Positions 38,842 through 48,925 of a stretch of 64,000 bases of DNA are shown piece after piece (positions within the stretch are counted from its first letter, which is position 1; each line of letters begins with the position of its first letter). This DNA is from Lysobacteraceae bacterium NML95-0200 (GTDB taxonomy: Bacteria > Pseudomonadota > Gammaproteobacteria > Xanthomonadales > Xanthomonadaceae): contig NWQQ01000019.1 of NCBI GenBank assembly GCA_002798255.1, forward strand, positions 124,001 through 188,000. Direction: 5' to 3'. The position numbers were made by a program, and so were the translations under genes. Below the pieces are notes generated by a model, which ran no database searches, was not told the origin of the DNA, and worked only from the letters and a program-made list of their open reading frames with translations.

Positions 38842-40383
38842 TCAGCGGCTGGCTGCTTCCAGCCGGTAATCAATATGCGCCTGCTGCCACTGTCCATGTG
38901 CATCGCGTGCGCGTACTTCCACCCGGTGGCTGCCGGCTGGCAGACGGGTATCCAAGGGCGCACGCCAAAGATGCGTTGAAGTGCGTGCCTCCGGTGAGCG
39001 GTCAAAGCCGCGCAGTTGTTCGCTGCCATCATCACGGGCATTTTCTGCCGCAAGCCAGGGGTCTGGGCCGTGGAAGCGCTGCATCGGCCGCCACGCGCCG
39101 CCATCAATACGGTATTCGACCTCGGCATCAGGCCGGGCGATGAACACATTGGCATACACGCCCCAGGCCGGATACGCGCCCTGACGCAGCACTTTCGGTG
39201 CATGCAGGCGCATGACATCCGTGAATGCGGCATCCTTGCCATCGTGCTTGGCCGGATGCCAGGCAAGCCGATAGCTGCCATCACCCGCCACATGCAGCCG
39301 GGCATGGCCATTGGGCGTGCCATCGGCCATGGTGGCATCGGGGATGCCAGCGGCATTGGGCGCACCCGACCAGAACGCGCCACAGGCCGCGCCGACATTG
39401 AATTCATGCAAAGGTTGCGCACCCTGCCAGCCGCTGTCGGCGCCATGCCAGTGATGGCCGAGGGTGTGATGATGGCCGCTCAAAACCAGCATATGCGGGA
39501 AATCACGCAACAGCGCAAACAACCGCTGGCGGTCGGCCGCGCGGAATGTCTCCACGCCCGCTTCCTTGTCGAACAGCGGGATATGCACGCCGAGCACCAG
39601 TAGCGCATCACGCGGCACGCTCGGCAAATAGGCTTCGAGAAAGGCGAACTGATCCTCGCGCAGACCGCCCACATAACGCGGCGACTGTCCCGGCTGGTAA
39701 ATCACATCATCCAGACCGATGAACACCAGCCCCGGCTCCTCCCAGGCGAAAGTGTCTGCGCCGAAATGACGGCGATAGCTCGCCAGTGAACCGGCATCAT
39801 CCGCGGCATCAAAGTCTAGGTCATGATTGCCGGGGATATGCAGCCACGGCGTTGCCAGCCGTGCCATCTGCGCCTTGAGCTGCGGATACAGCGCCAGATT
39901 GTCATCCACCAAATCGCCCAGGGTGACACCAAAGCGGGCGCGGGTCTTGCCCACCAGCGGCTCGATGATGTCGCGGCGGAAATAATCCAGCTCGGTGGCA
40001 TCCTCGGTCTGGCTGTCGGCAAACAGCAGCACCTCAAAGCGGCGCTCATCACGGTGCGGGCTTGGCAGCAGGGCAAAATCGCGGCAGCCATGAGCTGCAT
40101 GCCAGTTGTCAGGCAGGCCATCGGCACGCAGCGGCAGCGCATGCGTGGCCGGCTTGATGAGAAACAGCGGCGCCTCGGGACTGCCCGCCAATTGATAGCG
40201 GCCATCCTCCCCGGTGCGAATCAAGCGCTTGCCATCGGACACCAGCACACCGGCCAGCCCCGGCTCGCCCGCATCCTGACGCTGGTTGCCGTTGCCATCT
40301 TCCCAAACCCGGCAGTCCGAGCCTGCCGCCCGGGCATCGGCAAATGCAATCGACAAGGCAAACAGCAACAACAACGCGCGCAT
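38842..40383 (-). CDS. Secreted calcineurin-like metallophosphoesterase
   Basis: 513 residues with a signal peptide (1-20). A small SdrD/SpaA-like beta-domain follows (CRVWEDGNGNQRQDAGEPGLAGVLV). The phosphoesterase domain (about 115-340) has FADSQTE, GDLVDDN, GNHDLDF and SGHHHTLGHH. A C-terminal beta-sandwich domain covers 380-513. Members with this architecture hydrolyse phosphate esters outside the cytoplasm; substrate unknown. It sits antisense between thrB and thrC, with 85 bases between its start and thrC. Confidence 0.85.
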   Translation of the reverse strand: MRALLLLFALSIAFADARAAGSDCRVWEDGNGNQRQDAGEPGLAGVLVSDGKRLIRTGEDGRYQLAGSPEAPLFLIKPATHALPLRADGLPDNWHAAHGCRDFALLPSPHRDERRFEVLLFADSQTEDATELDYFRRDIIEPLVGKTRARFGVTLGDLVDDNLALYPQLKAQMARLATPWLHIPGNHDLDFDAADDAGSLASYRRHFGADTFAWEEPGLVFIGLDDVIYQPGQSPRYVGGLREDQFAFLEAYLPSVPRDALLVLGVHIPLFDKEAGVETFRAADRQRLFALLRDFPHMLVLSGHHHTLGHHWHGADSGWQGAQPLHEFNVGAACGAFWSGAPNAAGIPDATMADGTPNGHARLHVAGDGSYRLAWHPAKHDGKDAAFTDVMRLHAPKVLRQGAYPAWGVYANVFIARPDAEVEYRIDGGAWRPMQRFHGPDPWLAAENARDDGSEQLRGFDRSPEARTSTHLWRAPLDTRLPAGSHRVEVRARDAHGQWQQAHIDYRLEAASR

Positions 40384-40468
40384 GAGGCAGCTCCGGGCAA
40401 ACGGCGCATCATTTTAGCGACCCGGCAGTACAGCCTGTATCCTGCCCATCTCAGCCGGGATAACTCGC

Positions 40469-41770
40469 ATGGACTACCTCAGCACGCGCGGCCAAAGCGC
40501 CCCCACCCCTATCGACCTTGCCCTTGAGGCCGGTCTTGCCGCCGATGGCGGCCTGTATGTGCCAGAGCACATTCCGCAGCTTGCCGATACAGCGCCCTGG
40601 CCTGAGCTTGCCAGTGCGGCCACGGCGATTCTGGCGCCGTTTTTTGCCCACTCGCGCCTTCGCGAGCGCCTGCCGCAGCTCTGTATCGAAGCGTTCAACT
40701 TTGCCGCGCCACTGCGCCCCATGCGCGGCCAGGGCGATTTTTTGCTGGAGCTATTCCACGGCCCCACCGCCGCCTTCAAGGACTACGCCGCACGCTTTTT
40801 GGCCGCATCACTTACTGCACTGCGCGCTGCCGATGCGCCGGTGCGCACCATCGTGGTCGCCACCTCGGGCGATACCGGCGCTGCCGTGGCTGCGGCCTTC
40901 CATCGCCGTGAGGGATTCCGCGTGGTGATTCTCTACCCGCAAGGCCGCGTCTCGCCACGTCAGGCACACGGGCTGGAATGCTGGGGCGACAATATCCACA
41001 CACTGCGCGTTGCCGGCACTTTCGACGACTGCCAGCGGCTTGCCAAAACCGCCCTGTCCGACAGCGAATTGCGCGCGCGCCTGCCGCTGGGCTCGGCCAA
41101 CAGCATCAGTCTCGGTCGCCTGCTGCCGCAAATCGCCTATTACGGCCATAGCGCCTGCGCGTTTTTTGCCGAACACGGCCAGCGCCTCAACTTCATCATT
41201 CCCACCGGCAACCTGGGCAATGCCAGCGCGGCATTTCTGGCACGCAAGATGGGGCTGCCCATCGGCGATATTCATCTGGCCTGCAATGCCAACGACACCC
41301 TGCCGCGTTTTTTCCAGGGGCAGGACTACGCCGCGCAAGCCACCCGCGCCACGCTGGCCAATGCCATGGATGTGGGCGCGCCCAGCAACTTCGAGCGCCT
41401 GCGCCACTGGCATGGCAGCGATGCCGAACTGCGCAGCGCCATCAGCGCCAGCAGCAGCGATGACACTACCATCCGCGCAGAAATTGCCGCCGCCCCCACC
41501 CGCCACGGCACCATCCCCTGCCCGCATACCGCTTGCGGCCTTGCAGCCCTGCATACACTGCGCAAGGCAGGCGATCACCGTCCTTGGGCAGTGGTGGCCA
41601 CCGCACACCCGGCCAAATTTGAAAGCATCGTCGAGCCGCTGACCGGACACAGCATCCCGCTGCCCACAGCACTGGCCGAGTCACTGGCACGCCCGGCGCA
41701 GGGTGAGCCACTTGCCAATGACTACCACGCCTTGCGGCAGTGGTTACTGGTGCTACCCAGCCGGGGCTAA
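40469..41770 (+). CDS. thrC: Threonine synthase
   Basis: 433 residues, PLP fold type II. MDYLSTRGQ..., LFHGPTAAFKDYAARF with the PLP lysine Lys104, ATSGDTGAAVAAAF, and IIPTGNLGNASAAFLARKMGLPI for phosphate binding. Makes threonine from O-phosphohomoserine. Its own promoter is likely because the upstream gene is on the other strand. Confidence 0.96.
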   Translation: MDYLSTRGQSAPTPIDLALEAGLAADGGLYVPEHIPQLADTAPWPELASAATAILAPFFAHSRLRERLPQLCIEAFNFAAPLRPMRGQGDFLLELFHGPTAAFKDYAARFLAASLTALRAADAPVRTIVVATSGDTGAAVAAAFHRREGFRVVILYPQGRVSPRQAHGLECWGDNIHTLRVAGTFDDCQRLAKTALSDSELRARLPLGSANSISLGRLLPQIAYYGHSACAFFAEHGQRLNFIIPTGNLGNASAAFLARKMGLPIGDIHLACNANDTLPRFFQGQDYAAQATRATLANAMDVGAPSNFERLRHWHGSDAELRSAISASSSDDTTIRAEIAAAPTRHGTIPCPHTACGLAALHTLRKAGDHRPWAVVATAHPAKFESIVEPLTGHSIPLPTALAESLARPAQGEPLANDYHALRQWLLVLPSRG

Positions 41771-41876
41771 CGTCGCGGGCGGCAGTTTCCGTAATTTCCA
41801 GGATGCTTCCAGTCCCGTAATATCCACACCACTGTCAGTTCCCGGCATTCCCTGACTCCACTCCAACGAGGATTCC

Positions 41877-42674
41877 ATGTCGCAATTTCCTGATGTTTTC
41901 CCGCAAAAGCCGCTGAAAGTTGCCCACTTCGGGCAAAACATGCTCATCACATTCGCACTCATCATGCTGGCGATTCTCATCGCCATCGGCCTGGGCGCCT
42001 GGGGTGTCGGTCTTGGCAAAGCTGCCTATGCCGACTGGAAAATCGGGCGCGACCATCACGTATTGCCCGATGCCCGTATCAATGGCGAGTGCAAAACCCG
42101 CAAGAGCGTACTCACCAGCTGTGATGTCAGCATCCGCCATGACGGTCAGGAATGGAAAAAATCATTCTCTTTCTTCTCCGTTAGCAGCAGCAGTTACAGC
42201 GTCGCGGCCATCGCCTCGAATCAGGATCCAGCCCAGGTCACTCTGGATTTGGCTGCCGACAAGGCGCTAAACCGCATGCTGTTCGCAATTGGCATTTTTG
42301 CCATCGGCCTGCTTGTATTGTTCACGAGCCTGGAGACCCTGTTCGTTAGCCTGCCCCGCCAGCGCAAATTGCTGGCAGCCCTCAATACCGCTGCAGCGCA
42401 GCCCTGGCAACTGGTTGCCGTAGAGGCCGGGAAAGGCGCGCACAACTACTCGCCGCATATCAACGGCAAACCTGAAAGAATTCGGTTGAATCCTGAAAAA
42501 CTCAAGCCCTGGGTGATTGGCGGCAGCGACGAAAAGCCACAAATACTTGCCATTGCCGGCAAAAACGGCGCAAGCCCAGTACCTTTGGCCGGAGAGCTTG
42601 CCAATATCAACGGCCTGAGCAAGCAGGAAAAGGCAGAAATCTTGCAACGCATTGATGCGCATTTTTCAGCCTGA
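41877..42674 (+). CDS. Uncharacterised two-helix membrane protein
   Basis: 265 residues. Membrane helices at about 22-48 and 137-155. The loop between them (about 50-135) has a Cys pair (GECKTRKSVLTSCDV). A C-terminal domain faces the other side, ending with LSKQEKAEILQRIDAHFSA. No known family recognised. A strong terminator follows; an isolated transcription unit. Confidence 0.7.
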   Translation: MSQFPDVFPQKPLKVAHFGQNMLITFALIMLAILIAIGLGAWGVGLGKAAYADWKIGRDHHVLPDARINGECKTRKSVLTSCDVSIRHDGQEWKKSFSFFSVSSSSYSVAAIASNQDPAQVTLDLAADKALNRMLFAIGIFAIGLLVLFTSLETLFVSLPRQRKLLAALNTAAAQPWQLVAVEAGKGAHNYSPHINGKPERIRLNPEKLKPWVIGGSDEKPQILAIAGKNGASPVPLAGELANINGLSKQEKAEILQRIDAHFSA

Positions 42675-42697
42675 AGCCACTGCTGTATAAAGCCCGG

Positions 42698-42727
42698 CGG
42701 GTGATGCAAACGCATCACCCGTTTTTT
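42698..42727 (+). terminator. Rho-independent terminator
   Basis: CGGGTGATGC / GCATCACCCG, 10-bp stem with AAAC loop, followed by TTTTTT. Serves the membrane protein gene ending at 42674. The remaining stretch to 43021 shows no supported gene. Confidence 0.95.
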
Positions 42728-43021
42728 ATGCCTGTCCCCGGGCTTGACTCGGGGGCTTATGCCTGCGTTGTCCAAGCAACCAGCTTCAGCACCAGCGGCC
42801 GAAGGCCATCAGCGCCGTGGCGTAAAAGGTGAAGACAATACCGCTGTACTTGCCGGGGATTTTTTCATGGGATGGCTGGCGCGCCAGATTACACACATAG
42901 GCAAAGCAAACTATATCCATCCAAGCCACGCACGGCTACGCACAAGCAACAGGCCAGCATTCTGTTGATGATGCCTTTATGATGCACGGCAGTCCAAGCC
43001 ATTCCACCCGAGGAACACGCC

Positions 43022-43933
43022 ATGAATACCCCGCAAACCACCATCCTGCCTGAAGGCATGGCCGCCTGCATCGTCATCGAGGCCGACATCGCCCAAGCAC
43101 GCCTTGACGGGGTGCGCCGCGCCTGTGAGCAGATGGCGGTGATTCTGGAAGCGCATCGCAGCCGCCAGCCGGAAGCGCAACTGGGGCTGGCGGTCGGCTT
43201 TGGTGCAGGCCTGTGGCCGCAGTTGCGCCGCGATAGCGCAGAAGGCGCCGAGCTCAAACCTTTCCGTGCGCTGGGCAACGGCCTGGCGCCAGCCACCCAG
43301 CACGATATCGCCCTCCATATCCAGTCGATGAGCCACAGCGCCAATATGCTGCTGGCGCTCGAGGTACTGGCCGCCTTTGGCGATGCCATCAAAGTGGCGG
43401 ATGAAACCCACGGCTTCCGCCTGCATGAGAACCGGGGCTATGACGGCTTTGTCGATGGCACCGAGAATCCCGCAGGCGATGCCCGTCCGCCGGTCGGCGT
43501 GATTGCCGCCCCGGCGACAGATGCCGGTGGCAGCTACCTGCTGCTGCAAAAATACCGCCACGACCTCAAACGCTGGAATGCCCTCAACGATGAACGGCAG
43601 TCGGCCATCGTTGGCCGCAGCAAGGCCGATGATGAAGAATTACCCGGTGAGGAGCGCCTGCCCGACAGCCATCTGGGACGGGTTGACCTGAAAGAAAACG
43701 GCAAGGGGCTGAAAATCCTGCGCCAAAGCCTGCCCTATGGTACGGCTTCCGGCGAGCAGGGGCTGATGTTCATCGCCTACTGCGCGCGCCTTCATAACAT
43801 CGAACAGCAACTGCTCAGCATGTTCGGCGAAACCGATGGCCGCACCGACCTCCTGCTTGGCAATATCAGTACCGCCATCAGCGGCAGCTATTACTTCGTG
43901 CCATCCCGGGAGCGCCTGGCGGATTTGGCCTGA
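43022..43933 (+). CDS. yfeX: Dyp-type haem peroxidase (YfeX-like)
   Basis: 303 residues, class-B DyP size. GYDGFVDGTENPAGDA carries the GxxDG distal-Asp motif (near 143). LPDSHLGRVD holds the probable proximal His, and LRQSLPYG with LMFIAYCARL is family-typical. It oxidises porphyrinogens or dyes with H2O2, cytosolic. A monocistronic unit with its own ribosome site (GAGG). Confidence 0.93.
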   Translation: MNTPQTTILPEGMAACIVIEADIAQARLDGVRRACEQMAVILEAHRSRQPEAQLGLAVGFGAGLWPQLRRDSAEGAELKPFRALGNGLAPATQHDIALHIQSMSHSANMLLALEVLAAFGDAIKVADETHGFRLHENRGYDGFVDGTENPAGDARPPVGVIAAPATDAGGSYLLLQKYRHDLKRWNALNDERQSAIVGRSKADDEELPGEERLPDSHLGRVDLKENGKGLKILRQSLPYGTASGEQGLMFIAYCARLHNIEQQLLSMFGETDGRTDLLLGNISTAISGSYYFVPSRERLADLA

Positions 43934-44120
43934 CCCGGAAGCTACACTCGCCACCCACTATGGGCGGCGACGACAGCACTCAACAATGCCACCAGCAGCC
44001 GGAAGTTTTTCATCAGCACGGGCAGATGAGAAAAACCACGAAAAATCCTGGCAATTTTTCACCTGCTACCCACGCGGCAAAAAACTGGCGGTTATAGCCC
44101 GGTAACTGCGCACAACAAAA

Positions 44121-44146
44121 TGCCCGACAAGCTGGCTTGCCGGGCA
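44121..44146 (-). terminator. Terminator downstream of the TonB-receptor relic
   Basis: On the minus strand TGCCCGGCAAGC / GCTTGTCGGGCA (one mismatch) is followed by TTTTGTTG. No intact minus-strand gene ends here, so it probably served the lost receptor gene whose 3' end is at 44206. Confidence 0.75.
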
Positions 44147-44205
44147 CAGGTCGGCTCCAGGCACTTGCCCGCGATACAACGGCGGGCAAGGCTGTTGGCG
44201 CTACA

Positions 44206-44258
44206 TCAGAAGTCGTAGCGCGCGGTGAAGCGCACCGAACGCGGGCTGAATGTAGCGC
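44206..44258 (-). pseudogene. 3' relic of a TonB-dependent receptor gene
   Basis: Reading the minus strand from 44258, ATFSPRSVRFTARYDF then a stop (TGA at 44208-44206). This is the canonical C-terminus of an outer-membrane beta-barrel receptor (final aromatic Phe after an alternating strand). Upstream of it the frame loses similarity and AT-rich sequence leads into PBP1b. The gene-free stretch 43934-44332 otherwise holds only this relic and its hairpins. Confidence 0.65.
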
Positions 44259-44332
44259 AACAAATCTTTTACAACAAGGTCAGTTCCTATTCAGGATTGT
44301 GATAGCCACAGCCGGTATTGCCAGCGCGACTG

Positions 44333-46720
44333 CTAGCGCCCCAGCAGCCTGTCCAGCCAGCTTTTTGCGGGTTTTTCTGCCTCGCTCTGTTCGATACCGC
44401 TTTCGATGGCGGGCGGCCACTGGATACAGGGCTGATATTCGGGCGCATAACCGGCCACAAACGGGAAGCGGCGTGCGCCGGGGCAGCTGGCATCACTGCC
44501 ATGCGCGCCACTGACCCAATGCCATTCGATGCCCTCATCGCCGACTTCCAGCGCGCGGCTTGGCAGGTGCTGGAAGATGCCCGACCACACCCGCATCGCG
44601 CCGGTGGAGCCATACAGGCCGGTGGACTGGTTCTGGTCATTGCCCATCCATACCACCGCCAGATGGTCACCGGTCCAGCCCGCAAACCAGCTGTCACGAC
44701 CGTCATTGGAGGTGCCGGTTTTGCCTGCGGGCTTGAGCCTGCCAAGGCCATCGGCCAGCAACCGCCGGCCAGTGCCATTGCTGATGGCTTGTTGCAGGGC
44801 GATGGTAATCAGCCGGGTCGCCACGGCATCGCCTTTCTGCGCTGGCGGCGGTGCGCTGTCGTAGCGGTTGAGCGCCTGCCCCCTGGCATCCAGCACGCCG
44901 CGCACCGCGCGCAGTGGCTGCACTTCACCGCCCGAGGCCAGAAACTGGTACATCTGCGCCATCGCATACGGGCTTTGGTCGCTCGCGCCCAGCAGCAGTG
45001 AGGGATTGGGCTGCATCTGCACTCCGGCCAGGGTGCGGGCAAGCTCGGCCACGCGCTCAGGGCCGACTTCCATGCCAATCCGCACCGTGGCAAGGTTGTA
45101 GCTCATCGCCAGGGCATCAATCATGCGTACCGTGCCATGGCTGCGACCATCGGCATTGCCCGGCGACCAGGTACGGCCATTGGCAAGCCGAATGGTCAGC
45201 GGCGAATCATCCACGCTGCTTGCCAGTGACCATTGCTGCGGCTGCGCCAGCGCCAGCATGTAAACGAACGGTTTGATGATGGAGCCGACCGGGCGCTGCG
45301 CCTCCAGTACGCGATTGAAGCCCGGCATGCCAAAATCCTTGCTGCCCACCATCGCCAGCACATGACCGTTATGCACATCGGTCACCACAAGGCCGGTTTC
45401 CAACGGCACCTTGCGGCGCTCGCCCAGGGCTTTCATGGTGCGCGTCACCGCGCCTTCGGCATAGCCCTGGGCGGACGGCGACATCGTGCTCATCACCGCA
45501 AGCCCTGCGCCTTGCAGGGAATCTGCCGGATAGTCGCGTATCAACTGCCTGCGCACCAGATCGATATAGGCCGGAAAACGGTTGGGCGCCGCACCGCCCG
45601 GTTCCTTGCTCACGCCCAGCGGCGCGTTCAGCGCGGCATCGTATTCGGCCTGGGTCAGCACGCGGTTTTCCAGCATCTTTTGCAGCACGAAATTGCGCCG
45701 CTCAAGTGCGCGCTCGGGATTGCGGCGCGGGTCGTAATAAGAAGGGCCGTTGACGATGGCAATCAGCAGCGCGATTTGTTCGTCACGCAACTGGTCAAGG
45801 CTGCGGTTGAACCAGAACTCCGAAGCCGAAGCCACGCCGTGAATCGCCTGCGAGCCGCGCTGCCCCCAGTACACCTGGTTGAAATAGGTTTCCAGAATGG
45901 TGCGTTTGTCATAACGCGCATCCAGAATCAGCGCGTAGAGGACTTCCTTGAACTTGCGCGAGGCAGTGACTTCCTTGCCGATATCCAGAAGGCCGCTGCG
46001 CGCCACTTGCTGGGTCAGCGTGCTGCCGCCTTGCAGGCTCTTGCCGCCGGAGCGCAGCGACACCCACACCGCACGGATTATGCCGGTCGGGTCGATGCCA
46101 TGATGGCGGGCAAAGTCGCGGTCTTCCACCGCTTGCAGGCCGGTGACCAGCTTTTCCGGCACCTCGCTCAAATTGACCAGACGGCGCTCTTCCTGGCTTT
46201 TGCCGTGCAAGGTGGCGATACGCGCCGGATCCAGCCGCGCTGCACGCAGTTGGCTGCCGTCGGCTTTTTGCAGGCTGACCACACGCCCGCCGGAAACCTG
46301 CACCTGGATGCGCTGCGCAGCGATGCGGCCTTCCACATCAAAATAGCCCCGGCTGGAAATGGTGAAATTGCCGTCCTTCTGTGCATAAGTGCCGGGACGG
46401 ATGCCCTGCCCGTCATCGTGATAGGCCGCTGCATCCAGCTCAATCTTGAGCGTGGCCGCATTCATGGCGATGCCCGGCTCCAGCTGCAAAGGACGGGCAT
46501 AGATCCGGGTCGGCAACTGCCACTGCAACTGGCCAAAACGCTCACTGACCTGGTTGTTCAGATACACCATGTAGGGCACCAGAAAACCCAAGCCGATACC
46601 GGCCAGCGCCAGCCCCAGAACCAAAAACCGGCGCAGCCAGCGCGCGACCAAGCCCGGCTGGGCATCGGCCTCGTCCAACGTATCGTCGTAGTCAGGGTCG
46701 TCGTAATCGTATCGGGCCAT
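44333..46720 (-). CDS. mrcB: Penicillin-binding protein 1B (bifunctional peptidoglycan synthase)
   Basis: 795 residues from ATG 46720 (MARYDYDDPDYDDTLDEAD). A cytosolic acidic tail and one membrane helix (about 32-52) precede a UB2H domain. The GT51 glycosyltransferase has AVEDRDFARHHGIDPTGIIRA and GGSTLTQQVARS. The transpeptidase has SIIK, SYN and KTG motifs (GSIIKPFVYM, MSYNLA, GKTGTSND). It polymerises and cross-links peptidoglycan at the inner membrane. A very long antisense frame on the other strand is a shadow. Confidence 0.97.
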   Translation of the reverse strand: MARYDYDDPDYDDTLDEADAQPGLVARWLRRFLVLGLALAGIGLGFLVPYMVYLNNQVSERFGQLQWQLPTRIYARPLQLEPGIAMNAATLKIELDAAAYHDDGQGIRPGTYAQKDGNFTISSRGYFDVEGRIAAQRIQVQVSGGRVVSLQKADGSQLRAARLDPARIATLHGKSQEERRLVNLSEVPEKLVTGLQAVEDRDFARHHGIDPTGIIRAVWVSLRSGGKSLQGGSTLTQQVARSGLLDIGKEVTASRKFKEVLYALILDARYDKRTILETYFNQVYWGQRGSQAIHGVASASEFWFNRSLDQLRDEQIALLIAIVNGPSYYDPRRNPERALERRNFVLQKMLENRVLTQAEYDAALNAPLGVSKEPGGAAPNRFPAYIDLVRRQLIRDYPADSLQGAGLAVMSTMSPSAQGYAEGAVTRTMKALGERRKVPLETGLVVTDVHNGHVLAMVGSKDFGMPGFNRVLEAQRPVGSIIKPFVYMLALAQPQQWSLASSVDDSPLTIRLANGRTWSPGNADGRSHGTVRMIDALAMSYNLATVRIGMEVGPERVAELARTLAGVQMQPNPSLLLGASDQSPYAMAQMYQFLASGGEVQPLRAVRGVLDARGQALNRYDSAPPPAQKGDAVATRLITIALQQAISNGTGRRLLADGLGRLKPAGKTGTSNDGRDSWFAGWTGDHLAVVWMGNDQNQSTGLYGSTGAMRVWSGIFQHLPSRALEVGDEGIEWHWVSGAHGSDASCPGARRFPFVAGYAPEYQPCIQWPPAIESGIEQSEAEKPAKSWLDRLLGR

Positions 46721-46834
46721 GCGATGTGCAGCGGAAGCTGTCAAGAGTGCGAAAATAACAGGAGTGCGAGTCTATCCCAGTCCGGTCAATCCACACTCCA
46801 TCCCCCTTGTTTCTCGTCAGCCAGTATTCCATTA

Positions 46835-48925
46835 ATGCCATCCCCCACCCGCCTGCGCCAACGTTTGCTTCATCTGCATGGTTTATGGCTGCGCACCCGC
46901 GCAAGCCTGCGCAGCCGTGGTCTTGCGCCCACACTGGCACGCATACGTGAGCGACTGACGCCACCCAATAGCGCGCACGCAGCACCGCTGTTTTTCCCGG
47001 ATACCCACACAGCCATCGCTTTCCCGCCTTGTCCACAGCCGCTGGCCAGCCTCATCATTCCGGTGTACGGCCAGCTTGAAACCACCCTGGATTGCCTGCA
47101 GGCGCTGTCCGCCCATGCGCCTGACCTGCCATTTGAAGTGATTGTGGTGGATGATGCCTCGCCCGATGACAGTGCCAAAGCACTGGCGCAATACCCCGGT
47201 ATCAGGCTGATTGTCCGCAAGGAAAATGGCGGTTTCGTTCTGGCCTGCAATGAGGGCGCAGAGGCGGCTCTTGGTGAGTATCTGGTGTTTTTGAATAACG
47301 ACACCATCCCGCAACCTGGCTGGCTGGATAGATTGCTTGATACCTTCACCCAATACCCCGATACCGGTCTGGTTGGCGCGCAACTGGTTTACCCCGATGG
47401 TCGCCTGCAAGAATCCGGCGGGCTGGTATTTGCTGACGGACAGGCTGCCAATCGGGGGCGCTTCGGGGCTCGCAACCATCCTTATTACAGCCGCTTGCAA
47501 GATGCCGATTACTGCTCGGCAGCCGCGATAGCCATACCCGCCCACCTGTTTCGGCAACTGGGCGGTTTTGACCGGCGCTATGCTCCAGCCTATTACGAAG
47601 ACACCGATTTGGCTTTTGCCGTGCGCGCGGCAGGCTTTGCCGTGCGCGTACAGCCCGATGCCGTCGTGGTACATGACGAAGGCACCACTGCAGGCACAGA
47701 CCTCAATCATGGCGCCAAAGCCGGACAGGTGCGCAACCGCGAGGTATTTGTCCAAAAATGGGCCGATACCTTGCGTGAATACCCTCGCACACCCCATCAC
47801 GACAATCGCGCGCAAGTTGCACGCGCAAGAGCGCAGATATTGTTTATTGATAGCGATACGCCGCGTCCCGACCGCGATTCGGCCTCACTGCGCCTGTTCA
47901 ACCTGATGCGCCTTGCGTGCGCAGAAGGTGCGGAAGTCAGCTTCATGCCTGACGATGCCGCCCATGCAGGCCGCGCCACGCAGGCACTGCAACGCTGCGG
48001 CATCGAGGCCTGGTATGCGCCTTTCATTGCACCCCCCAGCCGCTGGCTCAGGCAAGAAGGCTCGCGCTTTTCCACGATAGTGATTTCACGCCACCATGTT
48101 GCGCAGCGCTGGATTCCGCTGATTCGCCGCCATGCGCCACAGGCACGCATCGTATTCGACAGCGTGGACTTGCACTATTTGCGCGAGCGCCGCGAAGCCG
48201 AGCTGACCCAGAATGCAGCAGCGTTACATGCGGCCGAGCGCACCCGTCAACGTGAAATCGCCGTCATGCAATCGGCCGACATCACCTGGGTCGTCAGCGC
48301 GGCCGAGCAAGCATTGTTGGCACAGGAATGGCCGGATATCCGGGTTGAACTGGTTTCCAACCTGCACAGCCTCGCCGATGGCGGCCTGCCATTTGCCGAG
48401 CGCCACGGACTGGTTTTTGTCGGCGGCTTTCGTCATCCACCCAATGTGGACGCGGTACTTTGGCTTGCCAACGACATCTACCCGCATCTCAGAGCCATGC
48501 TGGGCGATATCCCACTCGACATTATTGGCGGAGATGTTCCGGCAGAAATTGCCGCACTCGCTTCACATCCCGGGATTCACATTCGCGGCCAGGTACCTGA
48601 CATCACCCCCTGGATGAATGGCGCACGCATTGCCCTTGCCCCCTTGCGTTTTGGCGCGGGCGTGAAAGGCAAGGTCAATCTGAGCATGGCGCATGGACAG
48701 CCGCTGGTGGCCACTTCCTGCGCGGTGGAGGGGATGCAACTCACCCATGCACACGACGTGCTGGTCGCCGACTCAGCCAAAGGCTTTGCCGATGCAGTCG
48801 CACAGCTTTATCGCGACGAGGCGCTTTGGACGCGCCTCTCGGAAAATGGCCGTGACAATATCCGCCGTCATTTTTCTGCCGATGCAGTGCGTCCGGCATT
48901 GCGTCGCAGCCTGTTTGCAGGCTAA
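46835..48925 (+). CDS. Two-domain glycosyltransferase (GT2 plus GT4-like)
   Basis: 696 residues from ATG 46835. GT2 domain (about 65-300): SLIIPVYGQLETTLDCL, VDDASPDDSAKAL, FLNNDTIPQPGWLDRL (donor/metal Asp), GGFDRRYAPAYYEDTDLA. The C-terminal half (about 340-690) is a GT-B GT1/GT4-like domain with VFVGGFRHPPNVDAVLWL and the donor-side LRFGAGVKGKVNLSMAHGQPLVAT. No signal peptide; cytosolic, probably for cell-surface polysaccharide. No other polysaccharide genes are nearby. It ends 4 bases into oleB on the opposite strand. Confidence 0.87.
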   Translation: MPSPTRLRQRLLHLHGLWLRTRASLRSRGLAPTLARIRERLTPPNSAHAAPLFFPDTHTAIAFPPCPQPLASLIIPVYGQLETTLDCLQALSAHAPDLPFEVIVVDDASPDDSAKALAQYPGIRLIVRKENGGFVLACNEGAEAALGEYLVFLNNDTIPQPGWLDRLLDTFTQYPDTGLVGAQLVYPDGRLQESGGLVFADGQAANRGRFGARNHPYYSRLQDADYCSAAAIAIPAHLFRQLGGFDRRYAPAYYEDTDLAFAVRAAGFAVRVQPDAVVVHDEGTTAGTDLNHGAKAGQVRNREVFVQKWADTLREYPRTPHHDNRAQVARARAQILFIDSDTPRPDRDSASLRLFNLMRLACAEGAEVSFMPDDAAHAGRATQALQRCGIEAWYAPFIAPPSRWLRQEGSRFSTIVISRHHVAQRWIPLIRRHAPQARIVFDSVDLHYLRERREAELTQNAAALHAAERTRQREIAVMQSADITWVVSAAEQALLAQEWPDIRVELVSNLHSLADGGLPFAERHGLVFVGGFRHPPNVDAVLWLANDIYPHLRAMLGDIPLDIIGGDVPAEIAALASHPGIHIRGQVPDITPWMNGARIALAPLRFGAGVKGKVNLSMAHGQPLVATSCAVEGMQLTHAHDVLVADSAKGFADAVAQLYRDEALWTRLSENGRDNIRRHFSADAVRPALRRSLFAG

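Noticed and set aside
42744-42968. 74-codon open frame between the membrane protein and the Dyp peroxidase
   Set aside because: No ribosome site, no recognisable motif, and it begins just after a strong terminator.
45233-46834. Long N-terminal extension of the glycosyltransferase frame antisense to PBP1b
   Set aside because: The extension mirrors PBP1b codons; the GT domain begins after ATG 46835.
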